Shown: in pieces, positions 11,069 to 19,056 of the stretch | How positions within the stretch are numbered: the first letter of the stretch is position 1 | Layout: each line of letters starts with the position of its first letter | Notes under the pieces: model-generated | Database searches by the model: none | The model's input: the letters and a program-made list of their open reading frames with translations, nothing else | Told to the model about the DNA's origin: nothing | Position numbers and translations under genes: made by a program | NCBI GenBank assembly: GCA_035551675.1 | Contig: DASZMV010000030.1 | Span: 1 to 64,000, forward strand | DNA: 64,000 bases | From: JAFECT01 sp035551675 | Lineage (GTDB): Bacteria; Pseudomonadota; Alphaproteobacteria; Caulobacterales; Caulobacteraceae | Direction: 5' to 3'

Positions 11069-12727
11069 TTACGCGCGACCGGCGCGAAGCTGGGTAATGG
11101 TCCGCCCCGGCGCGATCTGCTCCACGTCGGTCTTCAGGTGGATCAGCGCGGGTTTGCCAGCCTTGCGCGCGGCGTCGAAGGCGGCCGGGAAGTCTTCGGT
11201 GCGCTCGACCGTGGTGGCCGAAGCGCCGAACGACTTGGCATAGGCGGCGAAGTCGGGGTTTTGCAGGTCAGTGGCGATGACGCGGCCGGGATAGTCGCGC
11301 TCCTGGTGCATGCGGATGGTGCCATAGGCGCCGTTGTCCACCACCACGGTCACGACATTGGCGCCGTACTGCACGGCGGTCGCCATCTCCTGCGCGGTCA
11401 TCAGGAAGTCGCCGTCGCCGGCAAAACAGATCGCCTCGCGCTCGGGCGCGACGATCTTGGCCGCGATGGCGGCGGGGAAGCCGTAACCCATGGCGCCCGA
11501 CGTCGGCGCGAGTTGCGAGCGGAATACGTGGCGCCTGTCGAAGCGGTGCAGCCAGGCGGCGAAATTGCCCGCGCCGTTGCATATGATCGCGTCGCGCGGC
11601 AGCACGCGCGCCATGTGCGCGACGACTTCGGAAAGGTTGACCGCACTGTCGACCTCGATCGGCGCGGTGAAGGCTTCGTAGTCGTCGTGCGCGGCCTTGG
11701 CCTGATCGCTCCAGTCGCGTCCAGGCTTCAGCGTCGACAGCGCCAGTGCGGCCGGCGCCACGTCGGCGACGGCGGACAAGGACGTCGGCCACACGCGGCC
11801 GAGTTCTTCCGGTCCCGGGTGAATGTGGATCAGGGTCTGCGCGGTCTTTGCCGGATCCAGCAGGGTGTAGCCCTGGGTCGGGTTTTCCCCGAGACGCGCG
11901 CCCAGCGCCAGGATCAGGTCGGCGTCCTTCACCCGCTGCACCAGCTTGGGATTGGGACCAAGGCCCAGGTCGCCGGCGAAACTCGGGTGATCGTTATCGA
12001 CCAGGTCCTTGCGACGGAACGACAACAGCGTCGGCAGGCGGATATCGCTGATCCACGCGCTCAGCGCTTCGAGCGACTTCGCCGTCCAGCCCGATCCGCC
12101 GAGGATCATCACCGGCCGCTCCGCCTTCGCGAGGCGCGCGCCGATTTCCGCCAATGTATCGGGATCGAGCCCCGCACGCGCAACGGGCTGCGCGCTCGGC
12201 GGCGGTCCCTCGACCGTGTCGGTCAGCATGTCTTCCGGCAACGCCAGAACCACCGGGCCCTGACGCCCCTGCAGCGCGGTGGCGAACGCACGTCCGACGA
12301 ACTCGCCCACGCGCTCCGCGTCGTCGATTTCCGACGCCCATTTCGCCAGCGGTCCGAATGCGGCGGCGTAGTCGACTTCCTGGAAGGCGCCGCGACCCTT
12401 GTCGCCGCGCGCGACCTGGCCGACGAACAGGATGAAGGGCGTCGAGTCATGCTGCGCTGTGTGCACGCCGATCGACCCGTGCGTGGCGCCCGGCCCGCGC
12501 GTCACCATGCAGATACCCGGCTTGCCGGTCAGCTTGCCGTAGGCCTCCGCCATGTTGGCGGCGCCGGCTTCGTGACGGCAGGCGATGACCTTGATCTTGT
12601 CGCGCACGTCGGCCAACGCGTCGAGCAACGCCAGATAGCTTTCGCCCGGCACGCAGAAGACGTGGTCGACCCCGTGGGCCAGCAGGGCCTCCACGAGGCG
12701 GCGCGCGGCCGTGGTCTGAGCGGTCAT
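11069..12727 (-). CDS. TPP-dependent acetolactate-synthase-like enzyme
   Basis: 552 residues with the three-domain layout of the family. The N-terminal pyrimidine-binding domain contains GVDHVFCVPGESYLALLDAL and RHEAGAANMAEAYGK with the catalytic Glu. A central Rossmann-like domain follows. The C-terminal pyrophosphate-binding domain has the GDGDFLMTAQEMATAVQYG...DN motif near 435. No regulatory subunit gene is adjacent, and the context is not branched-chain amino acid synthesis. It may therefore be a catabolic or lyase-type relative rather than IlvB. It heads the operon with the oxoprolinase (six-base gap) and YkgJ-like genes. Confidence 0.85.
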   Translation of the reverse strand: MTAQTTAARRLVEALLAHGVDHVFCVPGESYLALLDALADVRDKIKVIACRHEAGAANMAEAYGKLTGKPGICMVTRGPGATHGSIGVHTAQHDSTPFILFVGQVARGDKGRGAFQEVDYAAAFGPLAKWASEIDDAERVGEFVGRAFATALQGRQGPVVLALPEDMLTDTVEGPPPSAQPVARAGLDPDTLAEIGARLAKAERPVMILGGSGWTAKSLEALSAWISDIRLPTLLSFRRKDLVDNDHPSFAGDLGLGPNPKLVQRVKDADLILALGARLGENPTQGYTLLDPAKTAQTLIHIHPGPEELGRVWPTSLSAVADVAPAALALSTLKPGRDWSDQAKAAHDDYEAFTAPIEVDSAVNLSEVVAHMARVLPRDAIICNGAGNFAAWLHRFDRRHVFRSQLAPTSGAMGYGFPAAIAAKIVAPEREAICFAGDGDFLMTAQEMATAVQYGANVVTVVVDNGAYGTIRMHQERDYPGRVIATDLQNPDFAAYAKSFGASATTVERTEDFPAAFDAARKAGKPALIHLKTDVEQIAPGRTITQLRAGRA

Positions 12728-12810
12728 CCGGTCTCTCGGTATGGAAAGAGGGCGGTTTAGTCCGGGGCGATGAGGCCGGTCAAACTTGGTCGCCGATCAG
12801 GCAACCGCAG

Positions 12811-13010
12811 TTCCTCCCCCGGCCCGCAGGGCCGTAGGGGAGGGGGACCGCCGAAGGCGGTGGAGGGGCCAGCGCGCCGCCGGCCGATTGCCCACCCTTC
12901 GACCGAACCGGCGCGCTTGGCGTCGTTCGCTAATCCCTCGCCGTCGCGCTGGCCCCTCCACCACGCTTCGCGTGGTCCCCCTCCCCTACGCGCTGCGCGC
13001 GGGGGAGGAG
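12811..13010. repeat. Large modular palindrome next to the CoA-transferase stop
   Basis: 200-base near-palindrome filling most of the gap between the TPP enzyme and the CoA-transferase. It begins TTCCTCCCCC and ends GGGGGAGGA. Inside are matching arms GGGGCCAGCGCG (about 12865-12885) and CGCGCTGGCCCC (about 12945-12956), plus subsidiary hairpins GACCGCCGAAGGCGGT and CCACGCTTCGCGTGG. The element stops two bases before the TAA of the CoA-transferase gene (13012-13014). Confidence 0.65.
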
Positions 13011-13011
13011 C

Positions 13012-14250
13012 TTAGATCGCGCCACCTTGTCGGAGCTTCCCAATCTCTTCCTCGCTCAGCCCCAGCATCTGCGCCAGCACCGCCTCAGTGTCCGCCCCCA
13101 TGGCCGGCGGGGGCGTGCGATAGGTGGCAGGCGTCTTCGACATGCGGATCGGGTTGGCGACCGTGCGGACCGGCTTATCCAGGTCCGGCCGGGTCTGCTC
13201 GACCACCAGGCCGCGCGCCACCGCCTGGGGCTCGGCGAAGACCTGGTCGACGGTGTTGATCGGGCCGCAAGGCACGCCGACCGCCTCCAGCCTATCCAGC
13301 CAGGCGTGGGCGTCTTCCATCCCCAACCGCGCTTCGATCCGGGCCTTCAGCGCCTCGCGATGCTCGACCCGGAGCGCATTGGTCGCAAACCGCGCGTCGT
13401 CCGCCAGGGCCGCATCGCCCAGTGCTCCCGCCAGGGCCCGGAACTGCCCGTCGTTGCCGACCGCGATGACCAGCATCCCGTCCTTGGCCTGGAACGGCTG
13501 ATAGGGCGCGAGGTTGGGGTGGGCGTTGCCCATCCGCGTCGGGACACGCCCCGAGACGAAGAAATTGGTCGCCTGGTTGGCCAGCATGGCGGCCTGGACG
13601 TCGAACAGGGCGAGATCGATGTGCTGGCCCTCGCCGCTGGCCCGGGCATGCAGCAGGGCGGCCAGAATGGCGTTGGACGCGTAGAGGCCGGTGAACAGGT
13701 CGGCCACCGCCACCCCCACCTTCACCGGCTCGCCCCCGGGCGACCCGTCCGGCTGACCGGTGATCGACATCAGCCCGCCCATGGCCTGGATCATGTAGTC
13801 GTAGCCCGCGCGGCCCGCGTAGGGCCCGGTTTGACCGAAGCCGGTGATCGAACAATAGACCAGCCTGGGGTTCGCCTTCGCCAGGCTGGGGTAGTCCAGG
13901 CCGTACTTCTTCAGGCCCCCGGTCTTGAAGTTCTCGACCACAACGTCCGCCTTAGCGGCGAGCCGCCGGAGCAGCTCCGCCCCCTCGGCCTTGGCCATGT
14001 CCACGGTGACCGAACGCTTGTTGCGGTTGGCGCAGAAGTAATAGGCCGCGTCGGCCTTCCCACCCTCCGCCCCCTCGGCAAAGGGCGGACCCCAGGCGCG
14101 GGTGTCGTCGCCGGCCCCCGGCCGTTCGACCTTGATCACCTCGGCCCCCAGGTCGCCCAGAAGCTGGGTCGTCCACGGCCCCGCCAGCACCCGGGACAGG
14201 TCGAGCACGGTCACCCCGTCCAGGGGGCCCTTCGGCGAAGCTTCAGTCAT
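13012..14250 (-). CDS. CaiB/BaiF family CoA-transferase, probably for glutarate
   Basis: 412 residues, a normal family III CoA-transferase. The sequence starts at LDGVTVLDLSRVLAGPWTTQLLGDLGAEVIKVE, has NRNKRSVTVDM for CoA binding, and GYDYMIQAMGGLMSITG around the active site. It lies back to back with the glutaryl-CoA dehydrogenase gene. In related bacteria and in animals (SUGCT) such a partner transfers CoA to glutarate, feeding the dehydrogenase. The specificity is inferred from that context. It follows the DUF6356 gene by 17 bases on the same strand. Confidence 0.85.
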   Translation of the reverse strand: MTEASPKGPLDGVTVLDLSRVLAGPWTTQLLGDLGAEVIKVERPGAGDDTRAWGPPFAEGAEGGKADAAYYFCANRNKRSVTVDMAKAEGAELLRRLAAKADVVVENFKTGGLKKYGLDYPSLAKANPRLVYCSITGFGQTGPYAGRAGYDYMIQAMGGLMSITGQPDGSPGGEPVKVGVAVADLFTGLYASNAILAALLHARASGEGQHIDLALFDVQAAMLANQATNFFVSGRVPTRMGNAHPNLAPYQPFQAKDGMLVIAVGNDGQFRALAGALGDAALADDARFATNALRVEHREALKARIEARLGMEDAHAWLDRLEAVGVPCGPINTVDQVFAEPQAVARGLVVEQTRPDLDKPVRTVANPIRMSKTPATYRTPPPAMGADTEAVLAQMLGLSEEEIGKLRQGGAI

Positions 14251-14267
14251 GGAGCCGTCTTAGCGGT

Positions 14268-14534
14268 TCAGAGGCCCGGGTCGAAGGCCCCGGCGCGGCG
14301 CATCCGTTCTTCCCGCGCGGTCACCGCCCGGCCGTTCAGCTCGGCGGCCATGGCGCGAACCCGGTCGGACGCGGCGGTCTTGCACTTGCCCGGCACGAAG
14401 GCATGAAAATAGGCCAGCAGGCTCGCCTTCAGGAGGCGCCAGCCGTATTTCGACGCCGCGCCGAAGTGCTCGCCATAGGTTTCTTCCACCTCCTGGGGGT
14501 GCTCCAGGAAGAGGCGGTAAAAGGTCTTCTGCAT
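14268..14534 (-). CDS. DUF6356 family small protein
   Basis: 88 residues when started at the ATG at 14534 (MQKTFYRLFLEHPQEVEETYGEHFG), which matches the usual N-terminus of DUF6356. A start 30 bases upstream is less likely. The family pattern LFLEHPxxVxExYxEHF, then a short hydrophobic stretch (LLKASLLAYFHAFVPGKC) suggests one membrane-associated segment. Function is unknown. It is 17 bases upstream of the CoA-transferase on the same strand, so probably in one transcript, and is divergent from gcdH. Confidence 0.75.
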   Translation of the reverse strand: MQKTFYRLFLEHPQEVEETYGEHFGAASKYGWRLLKASLLAYFHAFVPGKCKTAASDRVRAMAAELNGRAVTAREERMRRAGAFDPGL

Positions 14535-14668
14535 CGGTACGCTCTCCTGGCGCTTTCCCGACATGGCCTACGAGAGCAAAATCCCGTAGACGCTCGCTCC
14601 GCTGAGACTCACTCCTAACACAGGCGCCGCCCGATGGCATGCGGCGCTGTACCAGACGGAACCCTCCC

Positions 14669-15862
14669 ATGCCGCTCGACGCCGGCCGCGCGCCCACAAA
14701 GACCTTCCGCTGGGAGGACCCGCTGGATCTGGAGGGCCGCCTCACCGACGAGGAGCGGATGATCCGCGACGCGGCCCGCGCCTACGCCCAGGACAAGCTG
14801 CTGCCGCGGGTGGTCTCCGCCTTCGCCGACGAGCGTTTCGACCGCGAGATTATGAGCGAGCTCGGCCGGCTCGGATTCCTGGGCTCGATGCTTCCCGAGC
14901 AGTACGGCGGCTCCGAAGTCAGCCACGTTGCCTATGGATTGACCGCGATGGAGATCGAGGCGGTGGACTCGGGCTACCGCTCCGCCATGAGCGTGCAGTC
15001 ATCGTTGTCGATGTATCCGATCTACGCCTTCGGCTCGGAAGAGCAGAAGATGCGGTTTCTACCGAAGATGGCGAAGGGCGAGTTGATCGGCTGTTTCGGC
15101 CTCACCGAAGCCGAGGGCGGCTCCGACCCGGGCTCCATGCGCACCAAGGCGGAGAAGGTCGACGGCGGCTACAAACTCAACGGCGCCAAGTTCTGGATCA
15201 CCAACTCGCCGATCTGCGACCTCGCGGTGGTATGGGCGAAACTCGACGGCGAAATCCGCGGCTTCATCGTCGAACGCTCGATGGCCGGTTTCTCGACCAC
15301 CAAGATCGAGGGCAAGCTGTCGCTCCGCGCCTCGATTACCGGCGACATTGGCTTAAACGACGTGATCGTGCCGGAAGAAAATCTGCTGCCGGGCGCCAAG
15401 GGCCTTTCCGGTCCGTTCTCCTGTCTGAACAAGGCGCGCTACGGCATTTCCTGGGGCGCCATGGGCGCCGCGCGCGACTGTTTCCACCGTGCGCGCGATT
15501 ACACCTCAGAACGCATGCTGTTCGGCCGTCCGCTGTCGGGGCGCCAACTGGTGCAGAAGAAACTCGCCGACATGCTGACCGACATCGCGCTGGGGCTGGA
15601 AGGCGCCTATGCGCTCGGTCGCCTGCTCGACGAAGGCGCATTCGTGCCGCAAGCCATCTCGATGATGAAGCGCAACAACTGCGGCAAGGCGCTCGCCATC
15701 GCCCGCGAAGCCCGCGACATGCACGGCGGTGCCGGCATCACCGGCGAACACCACGTCATGCGGCACGCGATAAACCTTGAAACCGTGAACACCTACGAAG
15801 GCGCCCACGACGTGCATGCGCTGATTTTGGGGCGCGCGATCACGGGGCAGAACGCGTTCTGA
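14669..15862 (+). CDS. gcdH: Glutaryl-CoA dehydrogenase
   Basis: 397 residues, FAD-dependent acyl-CoA dehydrogenase fold. The start at 14669 gives the typical opening FRWEDPLDLEGRLTDEERMIRDAAR of the glutaryl-CoA branch. FAD contacts are in CFGLTEAEGGSDPGSM, and the catalytic Glu is at about 377 in YEGAHDVHALILGRAITG. The enzyme oxidises and decarboxylates glutaryl-CoA to crotonyl-CoA in lysine, hydroxylysine and tryptophan breakdown. The divergent CaiB/BaiF transferase is the logical supplier of substrate. The electron acceptor (ETF) genes are not in the window. Confidence 0.93.
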   Translation: MPLDAGRAPTKTFRWEDPLDLEGRLTDEERMIRDAARAYAQDKLLPRVVSAFADERFDREIMSELGRLGFLGSMLPEQYGGSEVSHVAYGLTAMEIEAVDSGYRSAMSVQSSLSMYPIYAFGSEEQKMRFLPKMAKGELIGCFGLTEAEGGSDPGSMRTKAEKVDGGYKLNGAKFWITNSPICDLAVVWAKLDGEIRGFIVERSMAGFSTTKIEGKLSLRASITGDIGLNDVIVPEENLLPGAKGLSGPFSCLNKARYGISWGAMGAARDCFHRARDYTSERMLFGRPLSGRQLVQKKLADMLTDIALGLEGAYALGRLLDEGAFVPQAISMMKRNNCGKALAIAREARDMHGGAGITGEHHVMRHAINLETVNTYEGAHDVHALILGRAITGQNAF

Positions 15863-15895
15863 CGCGCCAAGCGTCGCGTCACACTTTTATTTTTC

Positions 15896-16029
15896 CGTCA
15901 CCCTCGGGCTTGTCCCGAGGGTCCATGGCAAGTGTCCGTAGCGCCTTCGCCTGCCGCTAGGGCGCCGCATTCGCACAGGCGTTCCAGCTTGCGGAACGAT
16001 GGGCCCTCGGGACAAGCCCGAGGGTGACG
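15896..16029. repeat. CGTCA...TGACG dispersed hairpin element, copy 1
   Basis: 134-base element between the convergent gcdH and PH-domain genes. The arms (15896-15924 and 16001-16029) are inverted copies and each is itself a hairpin (CCCTCGGGCTTGTCCCGAGGG). It starts CGTCACCC and ends GGGTGACG. Copies of the same type are at 16689 and 42555. Placement between two gene ends suits a role as a transcription stop. Confidence 0.75.
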
Positions 16030-16057
16030 ACATGGAATAGATGTCGCGTTTGTGCGT

Positions 16058-16570
16058 TCAGCTCTTCACGCCCGCCGTATCGAGCGCCTGCTTCGCGTCG
16101 AGCATCTGGGTCTTGAACGTCAGCGGATGTGCGATGTGCCGGAAGACGTTGTTGCCGACCTCGTTGGCGGTGAGAATTTCCACGTCGCCATAGTCGAACA
16201 TGCGGCCGAGAAGGGTCTGGTCGGTCTTGATGTCGTTCAGTTTCTCCAGCAGGGAGTCGATGACCTCCTTGCTGAACACGCCGGTTACCTGGATCACCCG
16301 CCGGGTGGTCAGGAAATAGGCATGGTTCGACCACTCCAGCCACTGCCACCACACCACCAGGAGCGGCAGCAGCATGAACGGTAGGCCGATCACGGCGTTT
16401 GCATTCAGCGACATCATGAACAGGCAGGCGGCCGCAATCCCCGCGGCCAGCACCAGCCAGATGAACATCCGCCAGAACAGGAAAATGCCGTGCTGGCGCA
16501 CGACGTAGAGAACCTTTTCCCCCGGGGAGAGAACCTTCCTCAGATAGCCGGTCGGCACATAGTCGCTCAT
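16058..16570 (-). CDS. Membrane PH-domain protein (bPH2/YdbS-like)
   Basis: 170 residues from the ATG at 16570 (MSDYVPTGYLRKVLSPGEKVLY). A longer start 36 bases upstream is possible but would add only Gly-rich sequence. Two hydrophobic segments at about 32-50 and 57-76 are followed by the bacterial PH-like beta domain, with the landmark YFLTTRRVIQVTGVFSKEVIDSLLEKLNDI. The family is usually an inner-membrane protein with a cytoplasmic PH domain of unknown ligand. It is read as a single gene bounded by hairpin elements on both sides. Confidence 0.82.
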   Translation of the reverse strand: MSDYVPTGYLRKVLSPGEKVLYVVRQHGIFLFWRMFIWLVLAAGIAAACLFMMSLNANAVIGLPFMLLPLLVVWWQWLEWSNHAYFLTTRRVIQVTGVFSKEVIDSLLEKLNDIKTDQTLLGRMFDYGDVEILTANEVGNNVFRHIAHPLTFKTQMLDAKQALDTAGVKS

Positions 16571-16688
16571 CGGTCTCACCCCTGATCCGTCACCACCCGC
16601 GACCATAGCCGATCACGCGCCCACCCGCGATAGCGCCCAGCTTGGCCGGGGGTTCCGAGGGCGGCCCTCCACCTCGTTGCAATATTTC

Positions 16689-16822
16689 CGTCACCCCCGG
16701 ACTTGTTCCGGGGCCCATCGGTCAGCAAGCTCCAATCCGCTGTGTCGGCCAGGGTGCGCAGGGCCATCCTTTTCGCGCCTCGACCCCCGCCATGGGCCCC
16801 CGGGACAAGCCCGGGGGTGACG
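16689..16822. repeat. CGTCA...TGACG dispersed hairpin element, copy 2
   Basis: Same design as the element at 15896. The left arm starts CGTCACCCCCGG at 16689, and the right arm ends CCGGGGGTGACG at 16822. It lies 25 bases after the stop of the EF-G-like gene, as expected for a terminator of that gene. The spacer sequence between the arms is unlike that of copy 1. Confidence 0.75.
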
Positions 16823-16847
16823 AAAGTTAGAGAGTTGGCGCGTTGCG

Positions 16848-18881
16848 CTACGCCGCCACCTTCGCCTTGCTGACGATGTCGTCCGCGACCCTGCCGGTGA
16901 CTTCCTGCATGTGGGAGAACTCCGCCCGGTAATCGCCCAGGCCCTGGGTCACCGAGCGCAGCTCCACGATCAGATCATGGCGTTCGGATTGGGGCAGGTA
17001 GACCTCGATGCGATCCCAGCCGGGCCAGCCTTCGCGGGTGTCGTAGCCCAGGATCTGGCCGCGCCGGCCCGAAATAGAAGACGTGATCCGCGAGGTCGCC
17101 GACGACGGTGCGAAGATCTCGATCTTCTCCACCGGCTCCAGCAGCACGGAACCGCACTCCTTCAGACCGTCGCTCATGGCGATGCGGCCGGCGGTGTGGA
17201 ACGCCAGTTCGGAACTGTCGACCGCGTGATACGAGCCGTCGATCAGCACCACCTCGACGTCCACCACCGGAAAGCCCAGCGGCCCGCGCTTCATCGCCTC
17301 GGCGACGCCTTCGCCCACGGCGGGGATCCACTGCTTCGGAACCACCCCGCCGGTGATCTTGTCGGAGAACAAGAATCCCGCGCCGCGTTCGCGCGGCAGG
17401 ATGTCGACCACCACGTCGCCGAACTGGCCGTGACCGCCGGTTTGCTTCTTGTGACGCCCGCGCTGGTTGACGACCTTCTTCTTGATCGTCTCGCGATAAG
17501 GCGTGGACGGCCGGGTCATCGACACGCCGACGCCGTAACGCCGCTGCAACCGCTCCACCGCGACCGCCAGATGCGTCTGGCCCTGGCCGCGCAGCAGGGT
17601 CTCGTTCGAATGCGGATCGTGCACCAGATCGAGCGACGGATCCTCCTCGATCAAACGATGCAGCGCGCCGGACAGGCGCACGTCGTCCTTGCGGTCGTTG
17701 GTGTGGATCGCCGCGGCATAGACCGGCGAGGTTTTTTCCGGCAGCGCCTTGCTGCTGCGCGCCTTGCCGTCGGCGGATAGGAGGTCTCCGGCTTTCGCGG
17801 CCTCCAGCTTGCCAATAGCGACCACGTCGCCGCGTTCGGCCGAGGTGATCTTCCTGGTCGTCGACCCCATGATCGAGAACAGGCCCGACGCGCGGCCGTG
17901 CTCGCCGTTCGACAGGGTAAAATCCTGGCCGTCCGAAATCTTGCCGCTCAGCACGCGGGCGTAGGCGAGCTTGCCGGCCTGGCCCGCGTGGGCGGTCTTG
18001 AACACATAGGCGCAGTCGCCCTCGGCGCCGATGCGCGCGGCGGCGGCTTCGCAATCGGGGGTGTCGTGACGCAGCGCCTTCAACAGGCGACGCACGCCGA
18101 AACCGTTGAACGCCGAGCCGAAGAACACCGGCGCGATCAGGCCCTCGCGCATCTCGCGCACCAGGTCGGCATAGACGGTGTCGCGCTCGGGCGTGACGTC
18201 CGACAGCAGTTGCTCCATCAGGTCGTCGTCGAAGTCGGCGAGCTGTTCCAGCATGTGGAAACGCGCCTCGGCCTCGCGCTCGGCGAGGTCGGCGGGGATC
18301 GGAACCTGCTCGGACTCCTGGCCCTGGCGGTAGACGAAGGCGCGCTCCAGCGCGAGGTCGACGAAACCCTCGACGTGATCGTCCTTCCAGATCGGGATCT
18401 GGCGCGCGACCAGCGGAACCGAACTCGTCGGCTGCAACGCGACCAAAAGGTCGCGCACGCGCCCGTGCGCATGGTCGATCTTGTTGACGAAGATAGCGTG
18501 CGGCACGCCGATGCGCTCCAGTTCCTTCAGGATCGGCTGCAGCAGGACCGCCTTGTCCGGCTCCGGATCGGCGACCACCAGCGCCAGATCGGCCGCCGGC
18601 AAGGCGAACGCGGCGTCGGCGGAAAACTCGTTCGAGCCGGGACAATCGATCACCGCATAGCGGTCATCCATGAAACTGAAATTGGCGACGTTGATCTCCA
18701 CCGACTGGCCGTGCGCGCGCGCCTCAGGGCTCGCGTCGCCGACGCTCGTCTTGGCTTCGACTGACCCCTGTCGATCGATTGAGTGTGTGACGTGGAGCAG
18801 GGACTCGAGCAGGGTCGTCTTGCCCGAGCCCGTGGGTCCAACCAGCAATATGGTCCGCGCGCACTTTGCCTTACCCGTCAT
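16848..18881 (-). CDS. EF-G-like translational GTPase
   Basis: 677 residues, slightly shorter than EF-G. Domain order is GTPase, domain II, then EF-G domains III-V (FLFSDKITGGVVPKQWIPAVGEGVAEAM is the domain IV region). P-loop GPTGSGKT is at 15-22 and NKID at 133-136. The G3 motif is DCPGS at 79-83 rather than DTPGH, so the His that activates water in EF-G/EF-Tu is absent. Switch I is also poorly conserved. This matches a paralogue group seen beside canonical EF-G in alphaproteobacteria, not the essential elongation factor. Its role (stress or ribosome rescue) is unknown. Confidence 0.85.
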   Translation of the reverse strand: MTGKAKCARTILLVGPTGSGKTTLLESLLHVTHSIDRQGSVEAKTSVGDASPEARAHGQSVEINVANFSFMDDRYAVIDCPGSNEFSADAAFALPAADLALVVADPEPDKAVLLQPILKELERIGVPHAIFVNKIDHAHGRVRDLLVALQPTSSVPLVARQIPIWKDDHVEGFVDLALERAFVYRQGQESEQVPIPADLAEREAEARFHMLEQLADFDDDLMEQLLSDVTPERDTVYADLVREMREGLIAPVFFGSAFNGFGVRRLLKALRHDTPDCEAAAARIGAEGDCAYVFKTAHAGQAGKLAYARVLSGKISDGQDFTLSNGEHGRASGLFSIMGSTTRKITSAERGDVVAIGKLEAAKAGDLLSADGKARSSKALPEKTSPVYAAAIHTNDRKDDVRLSGALHRLIEEDPSLDLVHDPHSNETLLRGQGQTHLAVAVERLQRRYGVGVSMTRPSTPYRETIKKKVVNQRGRHKKQTGGHGQFGDVVVDILPRERGAGFLFSDKITGGVVPKQWIPAVGEGVAEAMKRGPLGFPVVDVEVVLIDGSYHAVDSSELAFHTAGRIAMSDGLKECGSVLLEPVEKIEIFAPSSATSRITSSISGRRGQILGYDTREGWPGWDRIEVYLPQSERHDLIVELRSVTQGLGDYRAEFSHMQEVTGRVADDIVSKAKVAA

Positions 18882-19056
18882 CGATTTCTCTCCGTCGCTC
18901 TAAGGGGCGACAGGCGCGAGAAACCGCCTCGAAACTCGGCCGTTGCGCGCAGCCCGTCCGTTTCCAGGAGCAACCCAACGCCCGAAAGGCAGCCCTGGCA
19001 AGCACGATCGGCGACCCGGGCGACCGGTCGCGGGCTTGTGAACGCGAGCGGCTGAT

